Of a stretch of DNA of 64,000 bases, positions 1-8,464 are shown in pieces. Numbering within the stretch: the first letter of the stretch is position 1; every line of letters starts with the position of its first letter. The DNA comes from Terrabacter aerolatus (GTDB lineage: Bacteria; Actinomycetota; Actinomycetes; Actinomycetales; Dermatophilaceae), in the NCBI RefSeq assembly GCF_007991735.1, contig NZ_BJYX01000011.1, positions 62,001-126,000 on the forward strand, in the 5' to 3' direction. The notes under the pieces are model-generated. The model was not told the DNA's origin. It saw only the letters and a program-made list of their open reading frames with translations, and ran no database searches. Made by a program: the position numbers and the translations under genes.

Positions 1-472
1 CTCCATCAACGGCCACCGGCTCAGCTCGACGGCCGCCATCCGCTTCGCGGGGCAGGCCATCATCGTCGACTTCCGGCCCCTCTCGCGGCCCTACGTCATC
101 ACGGCGCTCGGCGACCCGCAGGGCATCCAGCAGCTCTTCGAGCCGTCCTTCGCCGGGCTCTACCTCTCCCAGCTGACCGACCAGTACAAGATCCGGTCGG
201 TCATGGCGGGCGCCGACTCGCTGACCGTGCCGGGCGACTCGTCGGCACGGCTCGAGGTCGCGCAACCCATCGGTCCGACCGTAGGCTCGACGGCGCCCGC
301 ACCACCCGCGCTGCGGTCCGGCTCCAGCACCCCTCAGGGGAGCGGGGGAGCCAGCAGCACGCCGACGGGCACGAGCAGCTCGAGCCGGCTCACGCCCTCG
401 GCACCCGCCAGCAGCGCCGCCCAGGGCACCGGAAGCCCGGCGTCCCCGACCAGTCAGGAGAACCCATCGTGA
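1..472 (+). CDS. DUF881 family membrane-associated protein (5'-truncated)
   Basis: The open frame runs in from the left edge, so the N-terminus is missing. The visible part begins inside the DUF881 domain (SINGHRLSSTAAIRFAGQAI, then VDFRPLSRPYVITALGDP) and ends in a long Ser/Thr/Ala/Pro-rich tail of about 80 residues that looks disordered. DUF881 proteins usually carry one N-terminal membrane helix and an extracytoplasmic or coiled domain; their function is not established. The stop codon overlaps the GTG of the next gene, so the two are translationally coupled. The order DUF881, small basic protein, DUF881, gcvH, garA matches Rv1823-Rv1827 of mycobacteria, which supports the assignment. Confidence 0.85.
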   Translation, partial: SINGHRLSSTAAIRFAGQAIIVDFRPLSRPYVITALGDPQGIQQLFEPSFAGLYLSQLTDQYKIRSVMAGADSLTVPGDSSARLEVAQPIGPTVGSTAPAPPALRSGSSTPQGSGGASSTPTGTSSSSRLTPSAPASSAAQGTGSPASPTSQENPS

Positions 473-801
473 TCCCCGTTCTCGGCCTCTTGGCCGGACT
501 CGCGGTGGGACTCTTCCTCGACCCGTCGGTACCGGTGTGGCTCCAGCCCTACCTGCCGATCGCCGTCATCGCGGCCCTCGACGCCGTCTTCGGCGCGATC
601 CGGGCCATCCTCGACGGCATCTTCAACGACAAGGTCTTCGTCGTGTCGTTCCTGTCGAACGTCGTCGTCGCGGCGTTCATCGTCTTCCTCGGCGACCAGC
701 TCGGCGTCGGTGCCCAGCTGTCCACCGGTGTGGTCGTCGTCCTCGGCGTGCGGATCTTCTCCAACGTGGCCTCGATCCGCCGGCACCTGTTCAAGGCCTG
801 A
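469..801 (+). CDS. Small basic family protein (Sbp, DUF1290)
   Basis: A 110-residue membrane protein with three to four hydrophobic segments: a start around residues 2-20 (IPVLGLLAGLAVGLFL), then residues about 28-45, 60-75 and 82-98, and a basic end (RRHLFKA). It matches the small basic protein family that is found almost always between two DUF881 genes in Gram-positive bacteria and is located at the septum or membrane; its biochemical role is unknown. The GTG start overlaps the upstream stop in a GTGA arrangement, and the next ATG follows three bases after this stop, so the three genes form one operon. Family and context agree well. Confidence 0.88.
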   Translation: MIPVLGLLAGLAVGLFLDPSVPVWLQPYLPIAVIAALDAVFGAIRAILDGIFNDKVFVVSFLSNVVVAAFIVFLGDQLGVGAQLSTGVVVVLGVRIFSNVASIRRHLFKA

Positions 802-803
802 GC

Positions 804-1871
804 ATGGCAAAGCGCAAGAAGGGTCGTCCCGCACAGCCCGACGTCGAGCCGGACGCCACGGTCGTCCCCGGCGGGAGCCTCCCCGACGCGTCCACGAGCC
901 ATGACGCCGACGCCGACGCTGATGCCGCGTACCCCACGACACCGGACCCCACGCCCGCAATCCCGCCCGTCGACGTGGCGGACGAGCCCGGTCCGGAGCC
1001 CGAGACGCCCTCCGTGCCGGACTCCGCGCACGCCCCGGACCGGGCACCGACCGCCCCACGGGCACCCGTCTTCGGCACGGGCCTCGACGACGGCGCCGAG
1101 GTGGACTTCACCTCCTCGGTGGCGCGCGAGTCCGGGACGAGCCGAGTCCCCGTCGAGGGCGGTGCCGCGTGGAGGCGCCTGCTGAGGATGAGCCGCCCAC
1201 GGGCGACCCGCGCGAACCTCCTCGGGGCCCTGCTCGCCGTCCTGCTGGGCGCCGGCATCGCGGCCCAGGTGCAGCTGACCAACCAGAGGGGCCTCGACGA
1301 GCTGAGCCAGAGCGACCTCGTGCGCCTCCTCGACGACGTCTCGGTGCGCTCGTCGCGCCTCGACCAGCAGGTCCGCGAGCTCGAAGCCACCCGGGACCGG
1401 CTCAAGAACGGAACGGGCACGGCGGCCGAGGCCCTGGACCAGGCGCAGAAGCGCGTCGACACCCTCGGCATCCTGGCCGGCACGTTGGCTGCCAAGGGGC
1501 CCGGGATCACGCTGCGCGTCACCGACCCGACCAAGACCGTGACCGGTCCGATCGTCCTCGACATCATCGAGGAGCTGCGTGACGCGGGTGCGGAGTCCAT
1601 CGACGTCGGAGGCGTCCGGGTCGTCGCGTCCTCGTACGTGGGGGACCGCGGTGGCCAGCTCGTGGTCGACGGGGTCACGGTGCCGCGCCCCCTCGTCATC
1701 AAGGTCATCGGCGACTCCAAGACCCTCTCGTCAGCCATGACCATCCCCGGTGGCATCGTCGAGTCGGTCCGCCAGAAGGGCGCCGAGGCGGTGGTGACCG
1801 AGTCGAGCCTCATCGAGATCACCTCGGTCCACCGGCCCGTCGAGATGACCCACGCCAAGCCGGTCGAGTGA
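804..1871 (+). CDS. DUF881 family protein
   Basis: This encodes 355 residues. The N-terminal 110 residues are a charged, Asp/Pro-rich cytoplasmic region. A single membrane helix follows around residues 135-155 (LLGALLAVLLGAGIAAQVQL), then a coiled-coil stretch (residues about 170-215) and the DUF881 fold (GPGITLRVTDPTKTVTGPIV; GAESIDVGGVRVVASSYVGD). The start at 804 is three bases past the sbp stop and is preferred over longer in-frame starts inside sbp because MAKRKKGR is a natural N-terminus. It is the second of the paired DUF881 genes flanking sbp (Rv1825-like). Function is unknown; a septal or envelope scaffold role is inference only. Confidence 0.85.
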   Translation: MAKRKKGRPAQPDVEPDATVVPGGSLPDASTSHDADADADAAYPTTPDPTPAIPPVDVADEPGPEPETPSVPDSAHAPDRAPTAPRAPVFGTGLDDGAEVDFTSSVARESGTSRVPVEGGAAWRRLLRMSRPRATRANLLGALLAVLLGAGIAAQVQLTNQRGLDELSQSDLVRLLDDVSVRSSRLDQQVRELEATRDRLKNGTGTAAEALDQAQKRVDTLGILAGTLAAKGPGITLRVTDPTKTVTGPIVLDIIEELRDAGAESIDVGGVRVVASSYVGDRGGQLVVDGVTVPRPLVIKVIGDSKTLSSAMTIPGGIVESVRQKGAEAVVTESSLIEITSVHRPVEMTHAKPVE

Positions 1872-2079
1872 CGCTCCGGGCGCCGGCGACGCACTCGAGC
1901 CGGCGCACCGGCGGACCAGCAGGGAGTTCACAGCGCACTCACCGACCCCACTTCCTGCGCGTGCGGCGCCGGCATGGCATCCTCTGGGGTGCCGCGACAT
2001 CGTCCGCGGCAGCCCGCACGGCAGGACTCGCGGCCACGACGACCCTCAGACCGTGGCCGCACACCGACGAAGGAGCGAC

Positions 2080-2469
2080 ATGAGCGACCTGGACTACCCC
2101 TCCGACCTGCGCTACACCACCGACCACGAGTGGGTCCGCGTCGGCGACGACGGAGTCGTCCGCATCGGCATCACCGCCTTCGCGCAGGACGCCCTCGGCG
2201 ACGTCGTCTACGTCTCGCTCCCGGCGGTCGGCGACACGGTCGCGCCGGGCGACTCCTGTGGCGAGGTCGAGTCGACGAAGTCGGTGAGCGACGTCTACGC
2301 CCCGCTCGAGGGCGAGGTCACCGCGACCAACGCCGCCCTCGACGCCTCACCCGAGCTGATCAACTCCGACCCCTACGGCGAGGGCTGGATGTTCGAGCTG
2401 CGCCTCGCCGACGCCTCGTCCGTCGACGGACTCATGGACGCCGCGGCCTACACGGCTTCGCTGTCCTGA
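2080..2469 (+). CDS. gcvH: Glycine cleavage system H protein
   Basis: At 129 residues this is the normal length for GcvH, the lipoyl carrier that shuttles the aminomethyl group between P, T and L proteins in the cytoplasm. The lipoylation site is Lys67 in GEVESTKSVSDVYAPLEGEV, and the N-terminal family signature (YTTDHEWVRV) is intact. The ATG at 2080 is preceded by GAAGGAGCG (about 2069-2077), a usable Shine-Dalgarno sequence, which decides it over an upstream in-frame ATG. It stands 115 bases before garA, and its partner gcvP lies at 5.4 kb behind a glycine riboswitch; gcvT is not in the window. The upstream gap 1872-2079 shows no promoter I can defend. Confidence 0.96.
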   Translation: MSDLDYPSDLRYTTDHEWVRVGDDGVVRIGITAFAQDALGDVVYVSLPAVGDTVAPGDSCGEVESTKSVSDVYAPLEGEVTATNAALDASPELINSDPYGEGWMFELRLADASSVDGLMDAAAYTASLS

Positions 2470-2508
2470 CCCACCAGCAGCACCCGAGGGCATCCGTACG
2501 CGGTGGAT

Positions 2509-2533
2509 CCGGGCAGGAGAAGCACCTGCCCGG
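2509..2533 (+). terminator. Hairpin between gcvH and garA
   Basis: CCGGGCAGG (2509-2517) pairs perfectly with CCTGCCCGG (2525-2533) around a 7-base loop, 40 bases after the gcvH stop. There is no U-run, as is usual in high-GC actinobacteria, so it may be a weak terminator or attenuator. TAGAGT at 2539-2544 just downstream fits a -10 for garA. Confidence 0.5.
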
Positions 2534-2584
2534 TCTACTAGAGTGGCTGCACCCGAATCCGCCCGCACCACAGAGGAGGACCGC

Positions 2585-3055
2585 ATGTCGAGCAACCTGC
2601 CCGACCCCGACGACATGAACGTCGAACCCCGCACCATGCGGTTCCAGGGCGTGCCGTCGCAGGACAGCGACCACGTCGACAGCGTCGCACCCCGAGGCCT
2701 CACGGCCGAGGACCAGGCCACGATCGACGCGCTGCGACCGGGCACGGCGCTGCTCGTCGTGCTCCGGGGTCCCAACACCGGCGCCCGCTTCCTGCTCGAC
2801 GACCAGCAGGTCGCCGCGGGCCGCCACCCCGACTCGGACATCTTCCTCGACGACGTCACCGTCTCGCGCAAGCACGCCCTCTTCGTCGCCCAGGGCGGCG
2901 GCTACCTCGTCCGTGACGCGGGCTCCCTCAACGGCACCTACGTCAACCGGCAGCGCATCGACGAGGCACCCCTCCAGCTCGGCGACGAGGTCCAGATCGG
3001 CAAGTTCCGACTCGTGTACTACTCGTCCGGAGCGCCCCAGCCCACCACGGCATGA
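2585..3055 (+). CDS. garA: FHA-domain regulator GarA/OdhI
   Basis: A 156-residue cytoplasmic protein: a flexible N-terminal tail of about 50 residues, then a forkhead-associated domain with the phosphothreonine-binding motifs GRHPDSDIFLDD, SRKH and SLNGTYVN. GarA inhibits 2-oxoglutarate dehydrogenase and glutamate dehydrogenase and is switched off when its N-terminal Thr motif is phosphorylated and bound by its own FHA domain. Here the tail carries only one candidate, Thr17 in PRTMRF, which aligns with T-x-x-F of the PknB site. The position before it is Arg, not the second Thr used by PknG. AGAGGAGGA precedes the ATG. The stop overlaps the ATG of the next gene. Confidence 0.9.
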   Translation: MSSNLPDPDDMNVEPRTMRFQGVPSQDSDHVDSVAPRGLTAEDQATIDALRPGTALLVVLRGPNTGARFLLDDQQVAAGRHPDSDIFLDDVTVSRKHALFVAQGGGYLVRDAGSLNGTYVNRQRIDEAPLQLGDEVQIGKFRLVYYSSGAPQPTTA

Positions 3056-3777
3056 CCGCAGGCTCGGCGGCGGGTGAAGCGGGCGGCACCGCCCCCCGAC
3101 GCCTGACGATCGGGAAGGTCCTCGCGGCCCTGTCCGAGGACTTCCCGGACGTCACGGCCTCGAAGATCCGCTTCCTCGAGGCCGAGGGTCTCGTCCTCCC
3201 GCACCGCACCGCCTCCGGCTACCGCACCTACACCGACGACGACGTGCGCCGACTGCGCTACGTCCTCACCGCCCAGCGGGACCGCTACTGGCCGCTCAAG
3301 GTCATCCGGGACGCCCTCGACGCCCTCGACCGCGGCCTGTCCGAGCCGGGGGACGACCCCGGCGGCCGGCCCCAGCCACCCGCGCCGGGTGTGGACCCCG
3401 AGGTGCCCCGACCCGCCGACCTCCTCCCACGCCCCGCCGTGGCCCTGACCGGGCCCGAGCTGCGGGAGGCCACCGGCATCGACCGCGCCACGATGCACGC
3501 CCTGGAGACCTACGGGCTGCTCCAGCCGGACGAGCGGGGACACTTCGGCCACGAGGCGCTCTCGGTCGCCGCCGCCGCGCGCACGCTCGCCGAGCACGGG
3601 CTCGAGCCCCGCCACCTGCGCCCCTTCCGCACCGCGGCCGACCGGGAGGTCGGGCTCGTCGACCAGGTGCTGGCCACCCGACGGGGGAGCGGCAGCCGCG
3701 AGGACCGGGCCGCCGAGATCGCCGCCGCCTGCATCGCGCTGCACGCCGCGCTCGTCCGGGCCGGGCTCGCCCGCTGA
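3052..3777 (+). CDS. MerR-family transcriptional regulator (Rv1828-like)
   Basis: This encodes 241 residues. After a short Ala/Gly-rich leader comes a MerR winged helix (LTIGKVLAALSEDFPDVTAS and KIRFLEAEGLVLPHRTASGY, then a YRTYTDDDVRRLRYVL dimerisation start). A second helix-rich region with its own HTH-like segment (GPELREATGIDRATMHALETYG) follows, as in the two-domain Rv1828 protein. It is coupled to garA by an ATGA overlap. Together with garA, DUF151 and the second MerR gene it reproduces the mycobacterial Rv1827-Rv1830 order. Target genes are not known from the sequence; regulation of neighbouring glycine metabolism is a guess. Confidence 0.88.
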   Translation: MTAGSAAGEAGGTAPRRLTIGKVLAALSEDFPDVTASKIRFLEAEGLVLPHRTASGYRTYTDDDVRRLRYVLTAQRDRYWPLKVIRDALDALDRGLSEPGDDPGGRPQPPAPGVDPEVPRPADLLPRPAVALTGPELREATGIDRATMHALETYGLLQPDERGHFGHEALSVAAAARTLAEHGLEPRHLRPFRTAADREVGLVDQVLATRRGSGSREDRAAEIAAACIALHAALVRAGLAR

Positions 3778-3806
3778 GGGCCGTCCGCCGCGGTCACGGG
3801 CCGGGG

Positions 3807-3812
3807 TACGGT
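3807..3812 (+). promoter_or_regulatory. -10 element TACGGT of a leaderless promoter
   Basis: TACGGT lies exactly six bases before the GTG at 3819, the spacing expected if transcription starts at the start codon. The purine run GGAGGA directly next to the GTG is too close to act as a Shine-Dalgarno sequence. Confidence 0.5.
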
Positions 3813-3818
3813 GGAGGA

Positions 3819-4340
3819 GTGAGAGAGGTCGATGTCCTGGGCGTCCGCGTCGAGATGCCCACGAACCACCCGATCGTGCTGCTCCGGGAGCGGGACGGGG
3901 GGCGATACCTGCCGATCTGGATCGGGGCGGCCGAGGCCGCGGCGATCACCTACGCACAGCAGGGGGTCGTGCCCCCGCGTCCGCTGACCCACGACCTCAT
4001 GCGCGACCTGCTGGCCGTGCTCGGCCACGAGCTGACCGAGGTGCGCATCGTCGCTCTCAAGGACTCCGTCTTCCACGCCGCGCTCATCATCGACGGCAAG
4101 GTCGAGGTGGGCTCGCGGGCCAGTGACGCCATCGCGCTCGCGCTGCGCACCGGGGCCAAGGTGCTCGTCGAACCGGCCATCCTCGACGAGGCCGCCATCG
4201 TCGTCTCGTCCGAGGAGGACGACGAGGTCGAGCGGTTCAAGGAGTTCCTCGACCACGTGTCGGCCGAGGACTTCGAGGGCCCCTCGCCCGAGTCGCAGGA
4301 GCCCGGGGACCGCCCGGACCTGCCGGACCGCCCGGACTGA
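3819..4340 (+). CDS. Bifunctional nuclease family protein (DUF151)
   Basis: A 173-residue protein with the DUF151/bifunctional nuclease domain over almost its full length: MREVDVLGVRVEMPTNHPIV, then RYLPIWIGAAEAAAI, PPRPLTHDLMRDLLAVLG and SRASDAIALALR. The acidic Pro-rich C-terminus is variable. Plant members have DNase and RNase activity; the mycobacterial homologue Rv1829 is not characterised in detail. The GTG start is chosen because the family N-terminus begins at this residue, and a -10 element sits six bases upstream. It is separated by 41 bases from the MerR gene before it. Confidence 0.88.
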   Translation: MREVDVLGVRVEMPTNHPIVLLRERDGGRYLPIWIGAAEAAAITYAQQGVVPPRPLTHDLMRDLLAVLGHELTEVRIVALKDSVFHAALIIDGKVEVGSRASDAIALALRTGAKVLVEPAILDEAAIVVSSEEDDEVERFKEFLDHVSAEDFEGPSPESQEPGDRPDLPDRPD

Positions 4341-4362
4341 GGGTCCCACCCTCACATCTATG

Positions 4363-4385
4363 ACCTTCAGGTAGACCTCGAAGGT
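4363..4385. promoter_or_regulatory. Palindrome ACCTTC-N11-GAAGGT upstream of merR
   Basis: Perfect 6-base arms at 4363-4368 and 4380-4385 with an 11-base spacer, in the 203-base gap before the second MerR gene. The 23-base span suits a dimeric MerR-type repressor or activator. Whether this MerR or the Rv1828-like one binds here is not known. Confidence 0.45.
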
Positions 4386-4428
4386 TGCTTCCGACCTCCG
4401 ACACGCCGCCGCTGCAGGCCCGGGGTGA

Positions 4429-4457
4429 TTGACCGCAGCCGGACCGCGGCCTACCTT
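4429..4457 (+). promoter_or_regulatory. Candidate promoter TTGACC-N17-TACCTT
   Basis: A -35 TTGACC at 4429-4434 and a -10 TACCTT at 4452-4457 separated by 17 bases, giving a start near 4464 and a leader of about 80 bases before the merR ATG. It is one of the few sigma70-like pairs with a good -35 in this window. Confidence 0.45.
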
Positions 4458-4543
4458 CGGAGAACGACGTGACTGTAGTTATCTGGATGTCGTCTGCACG
4501 TCCGCACCACCGCGGATCGCAGCTTGAGCACGAGGAGGACGGC

Positions 4544-5128
4544 ATGGCCGCCATCGAGGACGCGCGCGACACCGGTCGGGCCCTGCCCGTCGGGTCCCAG
4601 GGCCTGCTGTTCACCGACGACCTGCCCGAGCTCGACGTCGACAGCGGCTACCGCGGGCCGACGGCCTGCAAGGCCGCCGGCATCACCTACCGCCAGCTGG
4701 ACTACTGGGCCCGCACCGGCCTCGTGGAGCCCTCGGTGCGCAGCGCGACCGGATCCGGCACGCAGCGGCTCTACGGCTTCCGCGACATCCTCGTGCTCAA
4801 GGTCGTCAAGCGCCTGCTCGACACCGGGGTCTCCCTCCAGCAGATCCGTGTCGCCATCAGCCACCTGCGGGAGCGCGGCGTCGAGGACCTCGCCCAGATC
4901 ACCCTGATGAGCGACGGCGCCTCCGTCTACGAGTGCACCTCCGCCGACGAGGTCATCGACCTCGTCCAGGGCGGGCAGGGCGTCTTCGGCATCGCCGTCG
5001 GACGCGTCTGGCGCGAGGTCGAGGGCGAGCTGGCCCACCTGCCCAGCGAGCGGGCCGACGAGGACCTCTCGCTCGAGCACCCCGACGACGAGCTGACCGC
5101 GCGCCGGCAGGCCCGCCGGATGGCCTGA
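4544..5128 (+). CDS. MerR-family transcriptional regulator (Rv1830-like)
   Basis: This encodes 194 residues. The MerR DNA-binding region begins about residue 45 (GPTACKAAGITYRQLDYWAR) and continues through RSATGSGTQRLYGFRDILVL, then helical dimerisation segments (VVKRLLDTGVSLQQIRVAI) and an acidic C-terminus. It is the shorter MerR paralogue found next to DUF151 and gcvP across actinobacteria. ATG 4544 is chosen over an in-frame ATG at 4469 because GAGGAGG stands at a proper distance and the conserved region begins after it. Its own upstream DNA carries a palindrome and a sigma70-like promoter. The effector is unknown. Confidence 0.88.
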   Translation: MAAIEDARDTGRALPVGSQGLLFTDDLPELDVDSGYRGPTACKAAGITYRQLDYWARTGLVEPSVRSATGSGTQRLYGFRDILVLKVVKRLLDTGVSLQQIRVAISHLRERGVEDLAQITLMSDGASVYECTSADEVIDLVQGGQGVFGIAVGRVWREVEGELAHLPSERADEDLSLEHPDDELTARRQARRMA

Positions 5129-5162
5129 CCGCCTCCCACCGCCTGACCCAGCAGCTCCCGAC

Positions 5163-5193
5163 ACGGCCCGACCGGACGACCCGGACGGGCCGT
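5163..5193 (+). terminator. Hairpin terminator after merR
   Basis: ACGGCCCG (5163-5170) pairs with CGGGCCGT (5186-5193) around a 15-base loop, 35 bases after the merR stop and before the riboswitch promoter. The downstream U-run is weak (TTCG). Confidence 0.5.
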
Positions 5194-5223
5194 TCGCATG
5201 TCGGGGGAGCCCGCTCCTGCTGG

Positions 5224-5229
5224 TAGATT
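5224..5229 (+). promoter_or_regulatory. -10 element TAGATT of the gcvP riboswitch transcript
   Basis: TAGATT lies about 20 bases before the first conserved riboswitch nucleotides; no convincing -35 hexamer was found at 16-18 bases upstream. It implies a start near 5236 and a leader of about 185 bases ahead of gcvP. Confidence 0.45.
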
Positions 5230-5247
5230 CGGCAGTGCCGATCGACC

Positions 5248-5358
5248 CTGCGTGGGAGAGTCCTCGGGGTGCGCTGCACCTGCGAGGCGCCGAAGGGGCA
5301 ACATCCCCGGAACCTCTCAGGCGCCAGGACCATGCGGGTGAGGCAACTCTGGAGAGCC
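5248..5358 (+). ncRNA. Glycine riboswitch (single aptamer)
   Basis: The glycine aptamer signature is present in order: GGGAGAG (5254-5260), GCGCCGAAGGGGCAA (about 5287-5301), CCTCTCAGGCGCCAGGAC (5313-5330) and GGCAACTCTGGAGAG (5342-5356), whose end closes the P1 stem with the opening GAG segment. Only one full aptamer is visible. The following bases up to the ATG at 5420 do not repeat the core, so this looks like a singlet with a short 3' helper helix rather than a tandem riboswitch. Glycine riboswitches before gcv genes usually turn expression on when glycine is high, which fits control of gcvP here. Confidence 0.9.
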
Positions 5359-5419
5359 CCGGTGCGGGCTCGACAGACGGGGAGCGTGTGTCGTCCGCTC
5401 GAACCCGTCAGGAGCCCGC

Positions 5420-8347
5420 ATGTCGATCGACCACCTCGTGCCCGTCACCACCGGAACGTCCACCGAGACGGTGATGGCCGACTTCGTCAGCCGCCACGTC
5501 GGGCCGGCCGGCGACGACGTGCGCCACATGCTCGAGGTGGTGGGCCAGCCCAGCCTCGATGCCATGTGTGACCGCGCCATCCCCGGCGCGATCCGCTCCG
5601 AGTCCCCCCTGCGGGTCGAGGCGGCCGCGAGCGAGAGCGCCGTCATCGAGGAGCTGCGCGGGTTCGCCTCACGCAACACCGTGCTGACCTCTCTCATCGG
5701 GCTCGGCTACTACGGCACGGTGACCCCGCCGGTCGTGCGCCGCAACGTGCTCGAGAACCCCGCCTGGTACACCGCCTACACGCCCTACCAGCCGGAGATC
5801 TCCCAGGGCCGCCTCGAGGCGCTGCTCAACTTCCAGACCGTCATCACCGACCTGACCGGCCTCGACGTCGCAGGCTCGTCCCTGCTCGACGAGTCGACGG
5901 CCGCGGCCGAGGCGATGTCGCTCATGCGGCGGGCGAGCAAGGCGCCGGCCGATGCCGTCGTGCTCGTCGACGAGCGCCTCTTCCCCCAGACGATCGCCGT
6001 CATGCGTACCCGCGCCGAGGCGCTGGGACTGCCCCTGGCCGTCGCCGACCTGCGTGCCGTCAGCGACGCGGACTCGCTCTCGGCCGCCGCCGGCGGCAAG
6101 GCGGTCGTGGGCGCGATGGTGCAGTACCCCGACGCCACGGGCGAGCTCGTCGACTGGGCGCCGCTGACCGCCGCCGTCCACGACGCCAAGGGTCTCGTCA
6201 CGGCCTGCGCCGACCTGCTCGCCCTCACCCTGGCCGCGGCGCCCGGCGAGTGGGGCGCCGACATCGCCGTCGGGAGCGCCCAGCGCTTCGGCGTCCCGAT
6301 GGGCTTCGGTGGTCCGCACGCCGGCTACATGGCCGTCCACCGCGGCCTCGAGCGACAGATCCCCGGACGCCTCGTCGGCGTCTCCGTCGACGCGGAGGGA
6401 CACCAGGCCTACCGTCTGGCCCTCCAGACGCGCGAGCAGCACATCCGCCGTGAGAAGGCGACGTCCAACATCTGCACCGCGCAGGTCCTCCTCGCCGTCA
6501 TGGCGAGCATGTATGCCGTGTGGCACGGTCCCGCGGGTCTCGTGGCCATCGCGCAGCGGGTCGCAGGACTCACGACCGCTCTTCGCCGCGCCCTCGTCGA
6601 CGGGGGCCTCGAGGTCGAGACGACGTCGTTCTTCGACACCGTCACCGTCGTCGTCCCCGGTCGTGCCGACGAGGTCACGGCGCGCTTCGCCGAGAACGGG
6701 ATCAACGTCTGGCGCGTCGACGCGGACCGCTTCTCGGTCAGCCTCGACGAGACGTCCACGCCGGCGACGGCGCAGGCCGTTCTCGACGTCCTCGGCGTGA
6801 AGGGCTCCGACGGCGCGCTCCCCGGTGCCGGCGGCACGGGAGCGCACGGCATACCTCAGGCCCTGGTGCGCACGACCGACTTCCTCACCCACCCCGTCTT
6901 CCACGCGCACCACTCCGAGACGGCGATGCTGCGCTACCTGCGGCGGCTCTCCGACCGGGACTTCGCGCTCGACCGCGGCATGATCCCGCTCGGGTCGTGC
7001 ACCATGAAGCTCAACGCCACCACCGAGATGGAGGCGGTGACCTGGCCCGAGTTCGCGAACCTCCACCCGTTCGCACCGGCCGAGCAGACCGTCGGCATCC
7101 GTGCCCTCATCGACGACCTGTCTGCCTGGCTGTGCGAGATCACCGGCTACGACGCCGTATCGCTCCAGCCCAACGCCGGCTCCCAGGGCGAGTTCGCGGG
7201 GCTCCTCGCCATCCACGCCTACCACCAGGCGCGCGGCGAGGGTCACCGTCGCGTCTGCCTCATCCCGGCGAGCGCCCACGGCACCAACGCGGCCTCGGCC
7301 GTCATGGCCGGGCTCAAGGTCGTCGTCGTCAAGACCGCCGCCGGCGGCACGGTCGACATGGACGACCTGCGCGCCAAGGTCGAGGCACACCGCGACGACC
7401 TCGCGGCGATCATGGTGACCTACCCGTCGACGCACGGCGTCTACGAGGACACCATCACCGAGCTGTGCGAGCTCGTCCACGAGGCCGGCGGCCAGGTCTA
7501 CGTCGACGGGGCCAACCTCAACGCCCTCGTCGGCCTGGCGCAGCCGGGCAGGTTCGGCGCCGACGTCAGCCACCTCAACCTCCACAAGACCTTCTGCATC
7601 CCGCACGGTGGTGGCGGTCCTGGCGTCGGGCCGGTCGCGGTCCGGGCCCACCTCGCGCCGCACCTGCCCAACCACCCGCTCGCCGCAGAGGCCGGGCCCG
7701 AGTCCGGTGTCGGGCCGGTGTCGGCCGCGCCCTACGGCTCGGCGAGCATCCTGCCGATCTCGTGGGCCTACGTGCGGCTCATGGGCGGCGAGGGCCTGCG
7801 CCACGCCACCCAGATGGCCGTCCTCGGCGCCAACTACATCGCGGCCCGGCTGCGCGAGCACTACCCGGTGCTCTACTCCGGCCACGACGGCCTCGTCGCG
7901 CACGAGTGCATCCTCGACGTCCGTCAGATCACGGCCGAGACGGGCGTGACGGTCGACGACATCGCCAAGCGCCTCGTCGACTACGGCTTCCACGCCCCGA
8001 CGATGAGCTTCCCCGTCGCGGGCACCCTCATGGTCGAGCCGACCGAGTCGGAGAACCTCTACGAGCTCGACCGCTTCTGCGACGCGATGATCGCGATCCG
8101 CGGCGAGATCGAGGCGATCCGGGCCGGCGAGGTGGCCGTCGGCGACAGCATGCTGCGCCACGCCCCGCACACGGCGCTCAACATCGCGGGGGAGTGGGAC
8201 CACCCCTACGACCGCACGGCGGCGGCCTTCCCGGTCGGCGTCCACGCCGCCGACAAGTACTGGCCGCCGGTGAGCCGCATCGACGGCGCCTACGGCGACC
8301 GCAACCTCGTCTGCTCGTGCCCGCCGCCGGAGGCCTTCGAGGGCTGA
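5420..8347 (+). CDS. gcvP: Glycine dehydrogenase (decarboxylating), P protein
   Basis: This encodes 975 residues, full length for the single-chain (fused N and C half) P protein. It decarboxylates glycine with PLP and passes the aminomethyl group to lipoylated GcvH. The PLP lysine is Lys723 in [18 protein letters not shown]; the N-terminal half has the family segments [39 protein letters not shown] and the [14 protein letters not shown] region. The ATG at 5420 has CAGGAG (5410-5415) upstream. Expression is evidently controlled by the glycine riboswitch directly ahead. gcvH is 3 kb upstream; gcvT and the L protein are not in the window. Confidence 0.97.
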   Translation: MSIDHLVPVTTGTSTETVMADFVSRHVGPAGDDVRHMLEVVGQPSLDAMCDRAIPGAIRSESPLRVEAAASESAVIEELRGFASRNTVLTSLIGLGYYGTVTPPVVRRNVLENPAWYTAYTPYQPEISQGRLEALLNFQTVITDLTGLDVAGSSLLDESTAAAEAMSLMRRASKAPADAVVLVDERLFPQTIAVMRTRAEALGLPLAVADLRAVSDADSLSAAAGGKAVVGAMVQYPDATGELVDWAPLTAAVHDAKGLVTACADLLALTLAAAPGEWGADIAVGSAQRFGVPMGFGGPHAGYMAVHRGLERQIPGRLVGVSVDAEGHQAYRLALQTREQHIRREKATSNICTAQVLLAVMASMYAVWHGPAGLVAIAQRVAGLTTALRRALVDGGLEVETTSFFDTVTVVVPGRADEVTARFAENGINVWRVDADRFSVSLDETSTPATAQAVLDVLGVKGSDGALPGAGGTGAHGIPQALVRTTDFLTHPVFHAHHSETAMLRYLRRLSDRDFALDRGMIPLGSCTMKLNATTEMEAVTWPEFANLHPFAPAEQTVGIRALIDDLSAWLCEITGYDAVSLQPNAGSQGEFAGLLAIHAYHQARGEGHRRVCLIPASAHGTNAASAVMAGLKVVVVKTAAGGTVDMDDLRAKVEAHRDDLAAIMVTYPSTHGVYEDTITELCELVHEAGGQVYVDGANLNALVGLAQPGRFGADVSHLNLHKTFCIPHGGGGPGVGPVAVRAHLAPHLPNHPLAAEAGPESGVGPVSAAPYGSASILPISWAYVRLMGGEGLRHATQMAVLGANYIAARLREHYPVLYSGHDGLVAHECILDVRQITAETGVTVDDIAKRLVDYGFHAPTMSFPVAGTLMVEPTESENLYELDRFCDAMIAIRGEIEAIRAGEVAVGDSMLRHAPHTALNIAGEWDHPYDRTAAAFPVGVHAADKYWPPVSRIDGAYGDRNLVCSCPPPEAFEG

Positions 8348-8464
8348 GGCGGGGCCGACGGGGCGGTCATCGGCCGGGGCGCGACCCACCCTGCCGATGC
8401 CCGCTCCGTGCCCGCTCCGTGCCCGCCCCTCGCGTCGGGCGCGCGAGTGTGGTTGTCTCCTCAC

